This document shows positions 21,109 to 32,947 of a stretch of DNA of 64,000 bases, piece by piece (within the stretch, counting starts at the first letter, position 1; each line of letters starts with the position of its first letter). The notes under the pieces are model-generated. The model made no database searches and was not told where the DNA came from. It saw only the letters and a list, made by a program, of their open reading frames with translations. This stretch comes from Synaphobranchus kaupii (lineage: Eukaryota > Chordata > Actinopteri > Anguilliformes > Synaphobranchidae): positions 20,865,381 through 20,929,380 of the forward strand of contig CM056389.1 in assembly GCA_029718625.1 (NCBI GenBank), in the 5' to 3' direction. The position numbers were made by a program, and so were the translations under genes.

Positions 21109-22410
21109 TATCATCAGGGACAAATTGGAATTATTTCTTGAAAATAACAACATCTTAAGAGATGGCCAACATGGTTTTCGCAGGGGAAGGTCATGCCAGA
21201 AAAACCTTTTGGCATTCTTTGAGGAAGCTACAGAGTGTTTTGATTGTAACAAGGCTTATGATATTATATACCTAGATTTCCAAAAAGGTACCACGTGAGA
21301 GACTCATTATCAAAATGAAGACAGTAGGACTTATAGGAAGCATATCAGAATGTGTTCTACCCTGTAGCCAGTTCCAAACCCAAAGAGAAGTAGTAGGGGG
21401 GATCTTATCTGAGCATGGTACTATGGGAAGTGGAGTCCCACAAGGATCGGTGTTGGGGCCTCTGCTCTTCCTTATTTACATAAATGATCTTGATAGGGAC
21501 ATCAAAATTACATTACTTAAATTTGCTGATGACACAAAACTGGTAGGTTTAGCTAACAGTTTGGAGGCTACTAAAGTAATCCAAGAAGATTTAAACAGAA
21601 TCCAGAAGTGGGTGGAAACCTGACAAATTAAATTAAACATAGCTAAGTGTTAGATTTTACATGTGGGAAATAAGAACATAAGGCAAGACTACTTTATGGG
21701 AGAAACAAAATTGGAATGTGCTCAATTTGAAAAAAGACTTAGGAGTAGTAGTTGATCAAAGCCTTTCAGGTTCTAGGCCTTGTGCTGTAGCAGTAAAAAA
21801 GGTGAACAGGATGCTGGGATATATAGCCTAAAGTATTGAATATAAATACAATGAAGTTATGCTTATGTTATACAATACCTTTGTCAGACCACACTTAGAG
21901 TACTGTGTGCAGTTCTGGGCACCATATTACAAAATAGATATAGAGGCTCTGGAAAAAGTCCAAAGAAGGGCAACTAAGTTGGTTCCTGGTATGAAAGATA
22001 AAAGTTATGAGGAAAGACTTAGGATACTTAATCTCTTTAAGCTTAGTAAAAGGAGACTTAGGGACAATTTGATAGAGGCTTTTAAATTCATAAAATGGAT
22101 TAATAAAGTGAACTACAGGGGATTCTTCAGGTTGAGTTCCGAGGGGGCATAGATGGAAATGAGCAAATGGTAAATTCCACACAGACATTAGGAACTACTT
22201 CTTCATACAGAGAGTGTGTGGAATAGTAGTAGATATAGTCATGTAGTAGAGGCATAAACTCTGGGTGTTTTCAAGACCAGGCTTGATATGGTTCTGCATA
22301 CTGTCTTGCTTGTACGGGAGCGCTAGGTACCCTTTAGTGGTAGGAAGATGACGAGCATTGTTGGGCTGAATGGCCTGTTCTCGTCATTAAGTTATGTTAT
22401 GTTATGTTAA

Positions 22411-22935
22411 ATGCCTTTTGAAGGTCCAACAATGCCACAGAATTTACCTGCATCAACCTCCTTTCTGATATGGTCAGTTAAATACAAAAGGCAGGTTTCA
22501 GTGGAATTGGATCTTCTCAGTCCCAACCACAACCGAATGGACGTGTTCTGCTATCGTTTTTCACTAAACCACGTGATTCGGGATAGCCCGACATGGTCAA
22601 AACCCACTACTAAAAGTCCACCCACTATACCGGGGCACAATGCACATGGCTCAATGCACAAGGATTGAAAAGAGGTAATTTGATTAGCAATGGTTGAATC
22701 CAGCAGTACAGCACACCCACTGATAAATATTCAGTATAACCCAGCCCATTTTCAAGCTGCGCAGCACGCTGTGAGCTGTGTACTCCTCGCCTCTGTTCCG
22801 AAAATAGCGAAATTCAATAGCCACGCCCAGTGCGCCATACGCTACGCCGTTGACTATGATGGCGTGCCGCACGGCATGCGCTTTTTATTTATTTAATTTA
22901 TTTTTGTTTTATTTTCCTCTTGAAATTCTATGAAA
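22411..22935. other. No gene seen
   Basis: No protein-like frame. Contains a GC-richer segment (22730-22890) with ordinary base use and no recognised motif. Confidence 0.4.
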
Positions 22936-23471
22936 TAAGTCAGAAGGAACAACCCTTCAAGTGATCCATCCATATCTACTGCATATCTGGCAGCAGAGTG
23001 ATGGTTTAAGGCTCGTTTAAGGATACCTCAGACCCTTGAGGACTTACAGCTATTTCGCCAACCATGGGTTCCATACTATTCCCATGTAATTTACAGCTTA
23101 ATCTAGACCCACCCCCCCACAGAGATCCATTCAAATGCAGAGAGGTTATAGTATTGCTGAAAATAAATATCAAGAGTCTTTTGATATCCTTTTATACCCA
23201 TTCATGATAGCATCACCTGTTTACCTGTAGAATGTTCCAAACAGGTGTTTTTTTTTTTTACTTCCCAGTCTTTTATTTGCCCCTGTCCCAACTTTTTTGG
23301 AACGTGTTGCAGGCATCAAATTCAGAATTAGCATATATTTACAAAAATCAATAAGGTTGATAAGGTAAAAGATTAAATATCTTTTATTTGTATTGTTTTC
23401 AATTAAATATATATAAAAGATAATTTACGAATCACTGCTTTCTGCTTTAATGTGCATTTTACATACTGTCC
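22936..23471 (+). repeat. Dispersed repeat R1, copy a
   Basis: Matches the repeats at 40077-40660 and 40940-41510: shared words include TCTGGCAGCAGAGTGATGG and AGATCCATTCAAATGCAGAG. The later part (23270-23471) has the CCCAACTTTTTTGGAACGTG word found near DNA-transposon ends in fish. Non-coding. Confidence 0.7.
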
Positions 23472-23479
23472 TATCAACT

Positions 23480-24330
23480 TGGCAGTTATAGGTATACAAG
23501 TAATCCTGGCAGTTCTAGTGTTACATCAACATCAACAAATTAACTAATTGTGGGGCTTCCTCAGGGATCATAGAGCCTACCAACCTCTGGTCATTAATAG
23601 TCAGGAAATTCAGCAGGTAGAGTACTTTAAATTCCTGGGAACAACAATCTCCTCAATCTGAAATGGATAGTACCAGCTCATACTGAAAAAACCTCACCAA
23701 AGACTTTTCTTTTTGAGGCAATTGAAAAACTTTGGTGTGCCTAGGGAGGGTCTCGTTAAATTTTTTAGTGCAGGGATTGAGAGTATCCTCACCTTCTCAA
23801 TAACTGTATGGTATGGCAACTCCTCCACACAGGACAAGAAAGAAATTGGATAAACTGATATGCACTGCACCCAAAATAACTGGTTTTGTCCTTCCACCTC
23901 AGAATCCAAACCAGAATCCAAAAGAAGGGCCTCAAAATTTTAAAAGACCCTTCTCAGCATTAATACTCAGACAAACAGGTTCAGGAACAGCACATATCCA
24001 GAAGCTGCCTGCATCCAAAATACCTCATCTATGTATTTGCCAGTAGGCAAAGTAATTAATGGTGCAATAGACCAGGGCTTAGACCAGTTGTTTCTTAAAT
24101 TATTTATTTATTTTTAAAATGTATTATTTACTATGAAGGTTCTGTTATTATCCCCATGGGAATATGCGCTATGATTTATTGTACATTAATTGTTTCATTT
24201 TATCTTTTAGGTACTACTCTATTTCAATGGCTTTATTTCTCTGTCTTTTTTTCTGTGTTGTATGTAAGACAAATTCCAATCAACTGTGTTTACATGGCAA
24301 TAAAGTATTGAAAAAATATATAAAGTATAA
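23480..24330 (+). pseudogene. Non-LTR RT thumb/C-terminal fragment and 3' tail
   Basis: Translation gives FKFLGTTISS, KPHQRLFFLRQLKNFGVPRE and SILTFSITVWYGNSSTQDKK, the end of a LINE reverse transcriptase that follows a TRPPLAxI-type region. RRALKILK-like phrases follow, then an AT-rich 3' tail ending AATAAAGTATTG with A-rich sequence near 24310. Stops and frameshifts are present. The related 17180-17300 piece shares its 5' part. The clade (Rex or RTE-like) is not settled. Confidence 0.75.
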
Positions 24331-26008
24331 AATATTCTTATAATATTATTGTGCACATGTGCTCATTAACATGCTGATTCACCTAAAACCTCTTGAAATG
24401 TATATCGTTTCAAAAAAATACCCATACAGACTACTATACCCCCACAATGGACATATTTTTTCAAAATGGATAAGTATTTTTTTGTATATTGTAATGGATT
24501 AAACATAGATTGCAAGACGTGTCTTCACCAAGGAGGTTAGCATGACCAAGAATACGAGCTATAACCAAGGATAATTAATTCATAAGCTACATAACCCAGA
24601 TTGCATGCTGATATCGACCACTTGTCAATTAAAGTCCACCCTGGTCATTTTTCGTCCAGCGATGTTAGTAAATAAGCTGGAGTATTGCATCTGATGAGTT
24701 GGCACCGGTCTGTGAGTGGAGTGAAGCTAACGCAGCGCCCAGCACACTAATGGGTCTTGCAGGTGTTCTTTTCTGGCCATTTCGATGCCTGCAGAACTGC
24801 ATCTGGGGACCAGTGTACAAACAGTCGGATTTGCTGACGGGTCTCTGTCGAACCAGCAGAAAACAGTGAGAAGCCCGCTAGCTGATTCTGCCGATCGCTA
24901 ACGGGTCCCTGTTGGACCAACGCTAGATTGGACCACCTCTCGTAAACCAATGTGCAAACAGCTAGCAGCCCAACAGCATATTACGCCGGGAGCCCGCTAT
25001 CTGGGTAGCAAGCTAGCTAATGCTAATGTCTCAGTGTGAGATAAAATGAAAGCAAAATGCCATAGAAATACTCTTTTTGGTCATGCTGCAATAAATTATG
25101 GTCCGAACTCCAGCTTACCAAGGAAGATAATTGCTAACATTATATGATCGATCTGATCACCTAACATTATCTGATAGTTTGCTTGCTAGCTAACGCGTTA
25201 GCTTACCGGTCGACTAGAAAAACCCTCGTCTTGCTCCAGTTTTTGTCATTAAGGACTGGTACCGGGGTTTCTTGGATCCAGCTGGATGAGGGCTCTGGCA
25301 GTGGAGCCGGGCGCTCGCTTGGCGTCAAATTCCACCATCACTGTCGGATTAGCTGAATTGAACCAATTGAGACTCCCGATACAGAGATGGGTGTGGTACC
25401 AACGTCGTAATACTACTGGCTCGGGAGTTTGTTAGAGATGGGAACCAAACGCTGACGTCTTAGACAGAGATACACTCTTTTGCAGCCAGTCAAATAAAAT
25501 TTGTAATGATAAATTCATAATAAATATTAATTTTTAGGGAAAAGCAATTATTTTATTCTGCATCTTTCAGCAAGCTCTGTGGATGTATTATATAAAAAAC
25601 TTATTTGTATCCTTAAAAATGTTATATCTATAGCCTTTATGTCCTGCAGGTAGGAGTGGCCTATTCACAAACTATTGAAGCATCCGGAGGGCCCATGGTA
25701 TATTGTACATGTTTACTGATGATCACTGGCATACAACACAATACCATGTGGAATAAAATTCAGGTATGAGAATAATCATTCAGAATGTGTCTAAATAGTA
25801 CTAGTATAAACAGTAATGACATAATCCTGGTAGGCACTGTGCAGGGTGTAAGGGCAGGGAGATTGAGGGAGTGCCCCTCATCTTCCACCCAGGTATCCTT
25901 ACAGATAAATGCATAAAAGGGAATGATGAGGCCTAAAAACAATATATGACCACTATATTTGATTATACACGATGTATTGTATATATGTATATGTATGATT
26001 GCATCTAA

Positions 26009-26009
<1 letters not shown>
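24331..26009. other. No gene seen
   Basis: 1.7 kb without a supported frame. 24640-25010 and 25200-25470 are less AT-rich and hold repeated GGGTC(T/C)CTGT phrases (near 24838 and 24903), suggesting short degenerate duplications. No family recognised. Confidence 0.4.

Positions 26010-26010
<1 letters not shown>

Positions 26011-26044
<34 letters not shown>
26011..26044. repeat. (AT)n microsatellite
   Basis: An uninterrupted AT dinucleotide run of about 34 bp. Confidence 0.9.
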
Positions 26045-26047
<3 letters not shown>

Positions 26048-27639
26048 GTATCACTACAGACCACTGTATGTCCAGAGTAAGGGCCCTGTTCTGACTTTAT
26101 GTAAGCATGATATTCTGTGCTGGGCATCGCCTTGACCGGCTTATGACACACTTACATAAAGATGGTATTCTGTATAGGGGGGTTTGGGCTAGTCGCAAAA
26201 CAAGTCTAAACCAGAACCAACACACACACACCAATATACTCACACATAGGCCTCTCACCATCAAAGACACATGGGCAGACCTACACACACTGGAATCAGG
26301 GGCCCAGCCACATTTTTAATTGTTATTGGAAGGATCTGAGTGAGAGAAGACTCCCACATCCTACCAGGAAGATCCGGCTAGCTTATCAAGCTGAAGTGTC
26401 AAAAACACATATATTCACGCAGTTGTGCTCATTAAAATTAAAATATGGCCTTCAGTTTCCTAGCCTGGGGCCCATCCTAATCTAGATCGTGTCAAAATGA
26501 AATATAGTCACAAGTATGCGCTCATCTTCGAACAAAGGACCATTCAGATGCAATTATAGGTATTTTTCTGCTTCATAATAGAAGGACATGAACACACACA
26601 TCGGAAAAATTAACACACACACTTCTTTAAGTTTAAGTTTCTGACTGCAGATCTCTCAAGGCAAAGAGGCCCGGCTTGGGGTTTTTGTCTGATATGTTCA
26701 AGGATGAGAGGAAAAAGATTAAATTAAGTGTATGTGAACATTCAAGGATTATATTAAGAGAAAATGTTGGCTTATATTTCTTAATACATTCACACATACA
26801 CGGTGGTCTGTGGAAATAAAACTTAGTTTGTCTCGAGTTTATCAGATTGAGGGGAGCAATAAGTATTAATTTATATCTGTGAGGGCAACAGAGCTATTCA
26901 GTGTGTCCTCACAGTAGTTGACTGCCTGATGTTCTTTTCACAAACTGATCATTGATTGCCACCATAGGCTGTATGTAAATGCAGTAACTACAACATAACA
27001 CAAGTACTATATATTATATCTTGTGAACACTGTTAGACCAATATCAAAAGGTAAATGTTTGCATAACAAGTATATTATAACAAAGGTTCTCAAAATTGGT
27101 AGATGAAAATTAACCACAATTGTATCTGGTCCACAGTGGGTCTCTTCAATTTAATTTTACTGTTCACATAGGCAGTAGAAAATATTTCCCTAAACTAATG
27201 TTAAGGAACTCATTAAGTGCTTTCTGGCAGTGAAGGAGAAAACTAGTGTTTTGTACAACTTAGAGGAAATAATTGTGTAAAGTAACCAGTGCTTTCTAGA
27301 TTTGTGTAAAAGTATTGAAATTACATTGATTAAAGGGGAAATGTGGTGAGCTGTACTGTAAAACTGTGTTGCTAGTAAAGGAATTCTGTAAGAATTATCT
27401 ATTGTACAATTACATTACACATTCTAGAGAGATTTGTTTGTTCCATAACCTGAAACTCAGCTGTTATTTGTATCACACAAACTGTTGTTAATGCTTACTA
27501 ATATTGTGTTCCATATTTCGCATGTTAAATGTAAGGAGAAATTAACTACAATCAATAGTCTCTGTATTACATGTGTCATATGCATTTAGTTCATTTTTGG
27601 TTTCTGACTGTATTTATTTCTGTTACTTTATTGTACTTT
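26045..27639. other. No gene seen
   Basis: AT-rich, with CA-rich short runs near 26220 and 26590. The word AGGGCCCTGTTCTG at 26083 resembles a Harbinger-type MITE end but has no partner. No supported frame. Confidence 0.4.
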
Positions 27640-28190
27640 TATTGTTTTAACCTAGTAGATCATTGTAATGATCACTTATTGAACTAGAATGGTCAAACCA
27701 TGGCCAGGCCATTTCCTGTATATTTAAATCATAGCATTTCATCAAACTACAGTATAAATAAATGCCATAAGTAATGCATAATAAGAATGCTGTGCCATGA
27801 AAAGAAAAAGGCCTGGTGTAGGATTTCAGAGGATGGGACCTGCCTCTGCGAGGATGCAAAGTTCCCGCCCCAAGTAGGTAGAGTTAAGGACACAGGATAA
27901 AAGGCCTAGTAATTCAAAATGAGGGGGGCTTTTTACGATTGCTGAGATTGAATATGAGTTGGTCTGCGCAGACCAGCCCGGGGTTTTTTGTATCTTATGC
28001 AATATATGTTTATATAATGTATGTTTATATGCAATAAACCTGATTGCATCAGACTCTGAAGATCATGGTTGTTTTTCTTAAAGAAACACTCAACTGTGTG
28101 GGAGAAACTCCCCAGTCCATCTGGCCCGGACTGGGGTCTTATATTTTTCTTCGATAACCAGCTATTCCTCTCAGGAATCAACACAGAAAT
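27640..28190 (+). other. Possible retroviral-type LTR
   Basis: A TATA-like GGATAAAAGGCC near 27895, a GC-rich segment (GCAGACCAGCCCGGGG) and a poly(A) signal in CAATAAACCTGATTGCATCAG near 28034 occur in the order and spacing of a U3-R-U5 unit. I cannot define TG/CA ends or a target duplication, so this is only a suggestion. Confidence 0.3.
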
Positions 28191-29060
28191 ACAGTTAGCT
28201 TAACTGCTCTTCAACTACCAATTAGCTTAATGCCAACTATGAAAAACCCCATAGACGTGCTAACAAAAATTAGCACGTAAGTGAGATCTCTTTACATATC
28301 ACAAAATTGCATTATGTAGTTAATACATATCTTGCTTAAGAAATAACTACTTTGGGGTCTGTGTACCATACTGAAATGTTGGAGAAAAGGAAACTTTTTG
28401 ATGTTTATTTCGCTGGAACTTCGAAGACTGAAGGGGCATGTGACCAGACCAATCAAGTCAAATTTAACAATGTATGTTGGCCACTCTATTCTGGGCAGTG
28501 ATATAATATAATCGGTAGACATTTTAGTTATATAAATGACAAAACATAGCTTTCGTTGTTTGTCTTTTTTATTTATACAGGGATTTTTTTGTTGTGTCTC
28601 AGGGCAATCCCATTGGGTTGAATGGACACATTTCCCTTTTCTTCCCCCAAAAAGGGGTGTTAAATTTCAAGTACCTGGATGTTCCATGGTGGTCTATCTC
28701 CAAAAAAGAATTTAAAAAAACTACAGATTTTTTCGGCCTATGACAAAGAGACTTAATCAGATGCACCTTGATCTGTTAGATAAGGTAAATGTTGTTTTTT
28801 GGTGGAATTCCCTTTTTACTTATGACGGGGGTCCCCGGGATGCCTTTGACCCTGGGTGGGGGTACCTGAATCAGAACCAACTGAAAACCCCTCCTTTAGA
28901 TGGTCAATAATGGCAGCCAGATTTGCCCAGCTTCCTACAAAGTCTGTAATTCCTGAATTGCTCCCATCATATATTTATCAACTGAATGTTTTTCAATAGG
29001 AATTAAATATTTGGCAAATATATTGGCAATTAAAAATATATTTAAATCAATTGAAGTTCT
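28191..29060. other. No gene seen
   Basis: No convincing frame. 28560-28920 is unusually rich in runs of G, C and T and could be leader-like sequence linked to the possible LTR upstream. Confidence 0.35.
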
Positions 29061-29064
29061 GAAG

Positions 29065-29425
29065 TAAATATAATAATAATAATAATTATATAGCGCCTTT
29101 CTCACTTGCCTCTCCCACCACTAATGTGTAGCACCAACCTGGGTGATGGAACGGCAGGCACTTTGCGCCAGAAAGCTCACCACACAACGGCTGGTGGAGA
29201 GGGAGAGCCAATTAAACTGGGGGATGATTAGGTGCCAGATTGAAAGAGCCAGGTTGGGAATTTAGCCAGGACACCAGGGAAAACCTTACTCTTTCCGATA
29301 AGTGTCATGGGATCTTGAATGACCACAGTAAGTCAGGACCTCGGTTTAACGTCTCATCCGAAAGACGGCATTTCCTACAGCACCGTGTACTTCTGTCCTT
29401 TGGGAGTCTGAGGCTGGGGAATCCC
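29065..29425 (+). repeat. Dispersed repeat with TTATATAGCGCCTTTCTCA start
   Basis: Begins after (AAT)n with TATATAGCGCCTTTCTCA and includes CTCATCCGAAAGACGGC near 29353, phrases found in many copies across animal genomes. It ends close to the (AG)n run at 29431. SINE-like, no coding capacity. Confidence 0.55.
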
Positions 29426-29430
29426 TGCTG

Positions 29431-29452
29431 CAGAGAGAGAGAGAGAGAGAGA
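29431..29452. repeat. (AG)n microsatellite
   Basis: A run of about 22 bp of AG, preceded by GGGGAATCCCTGCTGCAG. The same lead-in phrase occurs near 41684 in OR module 3, so this may be the outer edge of the duplicated module. Confidence 0.7.
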
Positions 29453-29886
29453 AAGCGCGAGAGAGTGTGGCAAATGCCCTGAGAACGTTCCCGAAAACCA
29501 TCCTCACTCGAGCATAGAAAGTTCTGTCGGGTAACTCTTGCTGTAGCTGACCATTGGTCGGCTAGCAACCATGCGTCTCATACTCAAGCAATCACATGCA
29601 CAAGAATCAGTCCTGCCTGCGCTGCTCTCTGCTACGCTGCCTTTTGTTTGCTTTGCGGCTTCTGTGTTAAAAATAATTAGCTATCACCCTCCAACACCCC
29701 AGCTTCCACCTGTTGTTTGGATCTGCTTAAGTATGGGGGGGGGGGTTTGTGGTTATCTCCTGTTTAGAGGGGGGAGATGCCCGTGCTCCAGAGTTGTACT
29801 GAAGCAGATCCATTCAACGCCAAACCAAAATAATTCTGCTGCAAATAATTCATTAACACATGTAATTTGAATCTGTGAGTTGTCCT
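29453..29886. other. No gene seen
   Basis: Contains a G9 run at 29737-29745. A 99-codon frame (29571-29870) has no family resemblance. Confidence 0.4.
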
Positions 29887-30172
29887 GACAGAATGTGTAG
29901 TGTTGAATGGTTTTTTCTTGTTATTTTATATTATTTTTTAACTCATGCAAATAAAATACAACAAAGGACAACCGAATTAAACATGGGATTGCAATTATTA
30001 TGCTTTATTTATTAAAAAAGGTATATTGCTTATTAGTTTTTAAAATGTAGATGTTCATGGGAAAAAAGATGGGATAGTTCTCGTTGTGCCAGAACAATAC
30101 AGGAAATGTACGGCAAAGGAAAACCATTGTAGGACTTCACTTCAAATGTCCTCTGCCCAGATGGCACAAAAC

Positions 30173-30178
30173 TTTATT
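30173..30178 (-). promoter_or_regulatory. Poly(A) signal AATAAA of OR gene 2
   Basis: AATAAA on the minus strand about 240 nt past the stop, in the same sequence context as in modules 1 and 3. Confidence 0.6.
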
Positions 30179-30418
30179 GAAACTTTTCCAATGGTGTGGT
30201 GAAGTTATTCCAATGACAACAGTTTTTCCCAGCTTCCAAACCACGACTTCACAGATATGTTCGTAAAAAGTTCTGTCTGACACTTATTCCTGTAGGAAAA
30301 TGGATAAGATATGCAGTTGTGATGAGAACATAACATTTTTTAATAAACTGTACCCCCCCATAAAATCTATTTACAAAAGGTTATTTGGATCACTGGGTGG
30401 TACTCACTGCTTTCCTAT

Positions 30419-31369
30419 TTAAGCCATGGTGGATTTGAAAAACTTCACAATGTTTTTGCGAATATCTTTCATGGCAATGCCGTAGATGATTGGGTTGACC
30501 GTGGGTGGAACCATGATATACAGAATTCCGAAGTACTTCTGGGTGTTGGGGCTGACCTCTTGGATCCTGTAGGTCACAACAATGAAGAGGAAGGAGAGCT
30601 CAAAGAGTATATAAACGGTGAGATGGGAGGCGCATGTTTGTATGGCCTTGCTCCTACTGTTTTTCTCCTGTTTGACCACACACGCAATGAGGATCTTCAC
30701 ATAGGAAAAGGTCACGACTAAGAAGGCGGCTATAACTAAGACGTTAGTTCCCCACCTATAGCACGTGTTTTGGATGGGGGTGGGGTTGCATGACAGCTTC
30801 AGAATGGATTGATTGGTGCAGTAGATGTCCTTGATTACCGTCCCACACAGCGGTGTTCTCACCTTCAGAATGACGAGGGCCAGAACAATGCAGAACGGTA
30901 TGAGCCAGGCCAGAAAACACAGCGAGACCAGTCTCCCAGTGGTCATGATGGTGTGGTAGTGCAGTGGCTTGCAGATGGCCATGTAGCGGTCATACGCCAT
31001 GGCTGACATAATGGTACAAGCGGATCTACCGTACATGTGTACGCAGAAGGACTGGAAGATGGCCGCCACGTAGCCGATGGTCTTGTCCCCTGTCAGGAAG
31101 CTGTACATCATGCGGGTCATGACTACCGTGCCCCCGAGCATGTCGCACGCTGCAAGGTTGCACAACATCACGTACATTGGCTTGTGGAGCTTGGCATCTG
31201 CGGCGATCACAGCAACCACGGTGATGTTTCCCAGCAGCATCAGGATGTACACAATGAGTGTGACCGCAAACAGGGGGTACCCCTGCTGCCTGGTTATGAT
31301 GAAACCTTCTAATGTGAACACGATGGGCTGCTTCAAAGGTACATGTGAAACATTTTCCATCTCTGCCAT
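30419..31369 (-). CDS. Olfactory receptor 2, intact, 316 aa
   Basis: Odorant receptor GPCR, paralog of 10817-11773. Seen: MAEMENVSHV start with Asn6 glycosylation site, LLGNITVV in TM1, HKPMYVMLCNLAACD, MAYDRYMAICKPLHY (124-138), SRSKAIQTCASHL and PPTVNPIIYGIAMKDIR. No stop or frameshift. The greatest divergence from receptor 1 is in TM5 (about 196-220: NTCYRWGTNVLVIAAF versus NMYFLCTSWFLSMSAF) and TM6, both commonly part of the odorant pocket, so ligand tuning may differ. Like receptor 1 it has Ala at the aligned usual TM3 Cys position, with Cys109. It also has an extra Cys203. Single coding exon with an upstream noncoding exon separated by an expanded intron. Confidence 0.95.
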   Translation of the reverse strand: MAEMENVSHVPLKQPIVFTLEGFIITRQQGYPLFAVTLIVYILMLLGNITVVAVIAADAKLHKPMYVMLCNLAACDMLGGTVVMTRMMYSFLTGDKTIGYVAAIFQSFCVHMYGRSACTIMSAMAYDRYMAICKPLHYHTIMTTGRLVSLCFLAWLIPFCIVLALVILKVRTPLCGTVIKDIYCTNQSILKLSCNPTPIQNTCYRWGTNVLVIAAFLVVTFSYVKILIACVVKQEKNSRSKAIQTCASHLTVYILFELSFLFIVVTYRIQEVSPNTQKYFGILYIMVPPTVNPIIYGIAMKDIRKNIVKFFKSTMA

Positions 31370-31489
31370 TAGACCCTGAAAAAGGTAACAAATTCACGTG
31401 TGATCAGAGAAATCCCATTATAGCTGCAATAGCACAACATCTTTTTTATTTTATATACACAAATTTACATGTGTGTCTATATATATATA

Positions 31490-32043
31490 CAGTACTGTGC
31501 AAATGTCTTAGGCACCCTAGATTTTTTATGTAGATTTTTTCTTAGATGTTTATTTTTTGTCTTCTGCATTAGTGTGTCAGTAGAAAAGAGCAAATTGTAG
31601 ATTTCCAAACATTGATTTTCCAAAAACTTAATTGAACTTTCGTCAGAGAAAAGAAGAACAAGGAGTTCTGCAACAGATGGTATGGTCTCCACAGAGGCCT
31701 GTTCTCAACATCACCGAGGCTGTCTGGGATTACCTGGACAGACAGAAGCAAGCGAGACAGCCAAATTCTGCAGAAGAACAGTGGCAAGTTCACCAAAATG
31801 CTTGGAACAATTTACCAGGTGATTTTCTTATAAAAATGAACAACAGTGTACCGAAGAGAGTTGATGCTGTTTTAAAGGGAAAGGGTGGTCACACCAAATA
31901 TTGATTTGATTCTGTTTTTTATTGTTTACTGTTCATTGTAGTGAATTGTTTGATGTTTAGAAACTTTTAATTTAATTATTTTTGAAAGGATTTTCACCTT
32001 AAGGATTTTCTTTACATGTGCCTAAGACTTTTGCACAGTACTG
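31490..32043 (+). mobile_element. Tc1 transposon with internal deletion
   Basis: Inverted ends CAGTACTGTGCAAATGTCTT and the reverse of CCTAAGACTTTTGCACAGTACTG, with TA at both sides (31488-31489, 32044-32045). The plus-strand frame at 31632-31904 holds the transposase C-terminus: NITEAVWDYLDRQ (the Glu block), WNNLPGDFL and GKGGHTKY. The DNA-binding region and first two catalytic Asp are gone. It sits in the OR2 leader intron. Confidence 0.88.
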
Positions 32044-32218
32044 TATATATATATAGAAGTTTATTATTATTATTATTCATTGACAGGATAAGCCCCTTGA
32101 GATGTCACATCTCGTTTTCGAGGGGTTCCTACAATACACAAGAATTATACTTCAATGACCAGTCAACTGTTTGGGTGGTACATCATCAACAAAAAGAAAA
32201 AATATATATATACATATA

Positions 32219-32261
<43 letters not shown>

Positions 32262-32264
<3 letters not shown>

Positions 32265-32852
32265 CTCTCAAAAAAATTGAGACCACTGCAAAATTATCAG
32301 TTGTCTCATTGTTATTTTGGTTCTGCACTCTAGCGCTTTGAGTTTGAAAGGATGAGGTTGAAGTGCAGACTGTCAGCTTTAATTTGAGGGTATTTTCATC
32401 CATATCGGATGAACCGTTTAGAAATTATAGAACCTTTTGTACATAGTCCCCCACCGCACCCCCCAATTCCCATAGAGATCCATTCAAATGCAGTCGTTAT
32501 AATATCGCTTGTAAGATATATATGCTTATAAAATAAGATATCAAGAGTCTTTTGATGTTGTTGGGTCACAGACATCAGGAAGTCATGGCATGCAAAGGAT
32601 ATGCCACCAAATATTACAAATGATTACTTTATTCTACATTATGTTAAACTGTCCAATATTTTTGATGCCCAAAAATGGGGGGGACTATGTACAAAAGATT
32701 CTATAATTTCTAAACGGTTCATCCGATATGAATGAAAATACCCTCAAGTTAAAGCTGACAGTCTGTACTTCAACCTCATTGTATCCTTTCAAACTCAAAG
32801 TGCTAGAGTACAGAACCAAAATAATGAGACAACTGATAATTTTCCAGAGCTG
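32262..32852. mobile_element. Tc1-type palindromic MITE
   Basis: Long inverted arms (about 32262-32450 and 32680-32852) begin CAGCTCTCAAAAAAATTGAG on the left and CAGCTCTGGAAAATTATCAG on the reverse strand at the right, with TA on both sides. The middle contains part of repeat R1 (32445-32560). No coding capacity. Confidence 0.8.
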
Positions 32853-32911
32853 TATTTATATGAACAAAAAAAAACTTATAAAATAAAAAAAAACTTATAT
32901 TATGCATACAC

Positions 32912-32947
<36 letters not shown>

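Larger units (their letters stand above)
18016..22410 (+). pseudogene. CR1-like LINE ORF2, interrupted twice
   Basis: Plus-strand blocks in order: KRKVKEEVKCIKNKEGLL and IADALNNYFVESFTREE (pre-RT), KTNKAAGPDGIYPRVLKEL with DDWKKDDIIPIYKKGDRTD and PGNYRPVRLT, GQHGFRRGRSCQKNLLAFFE, IIYLDFQK (first Asp), GVPQGSVLGPLLFLIYINDL, LKFADDTKL (FADD box) and [15 protein letters not shown] with [17 protein letters not shown]. It ends in the family tail GGCCTGTTCTCGTCATTAAG followed by TTATG repeats. A piggyBac-like element splits it before KTNKAAG and a Tc1 remnant before GQHGF, and frameshifts add to the damage. A single ancient LINE that served as a landing site. Confidence 0.88.

Noticed and set aside
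29571..29870. 99-codon plus-strand frame
   Set aside because: Contains a translated G-run and has no recognisable domain.
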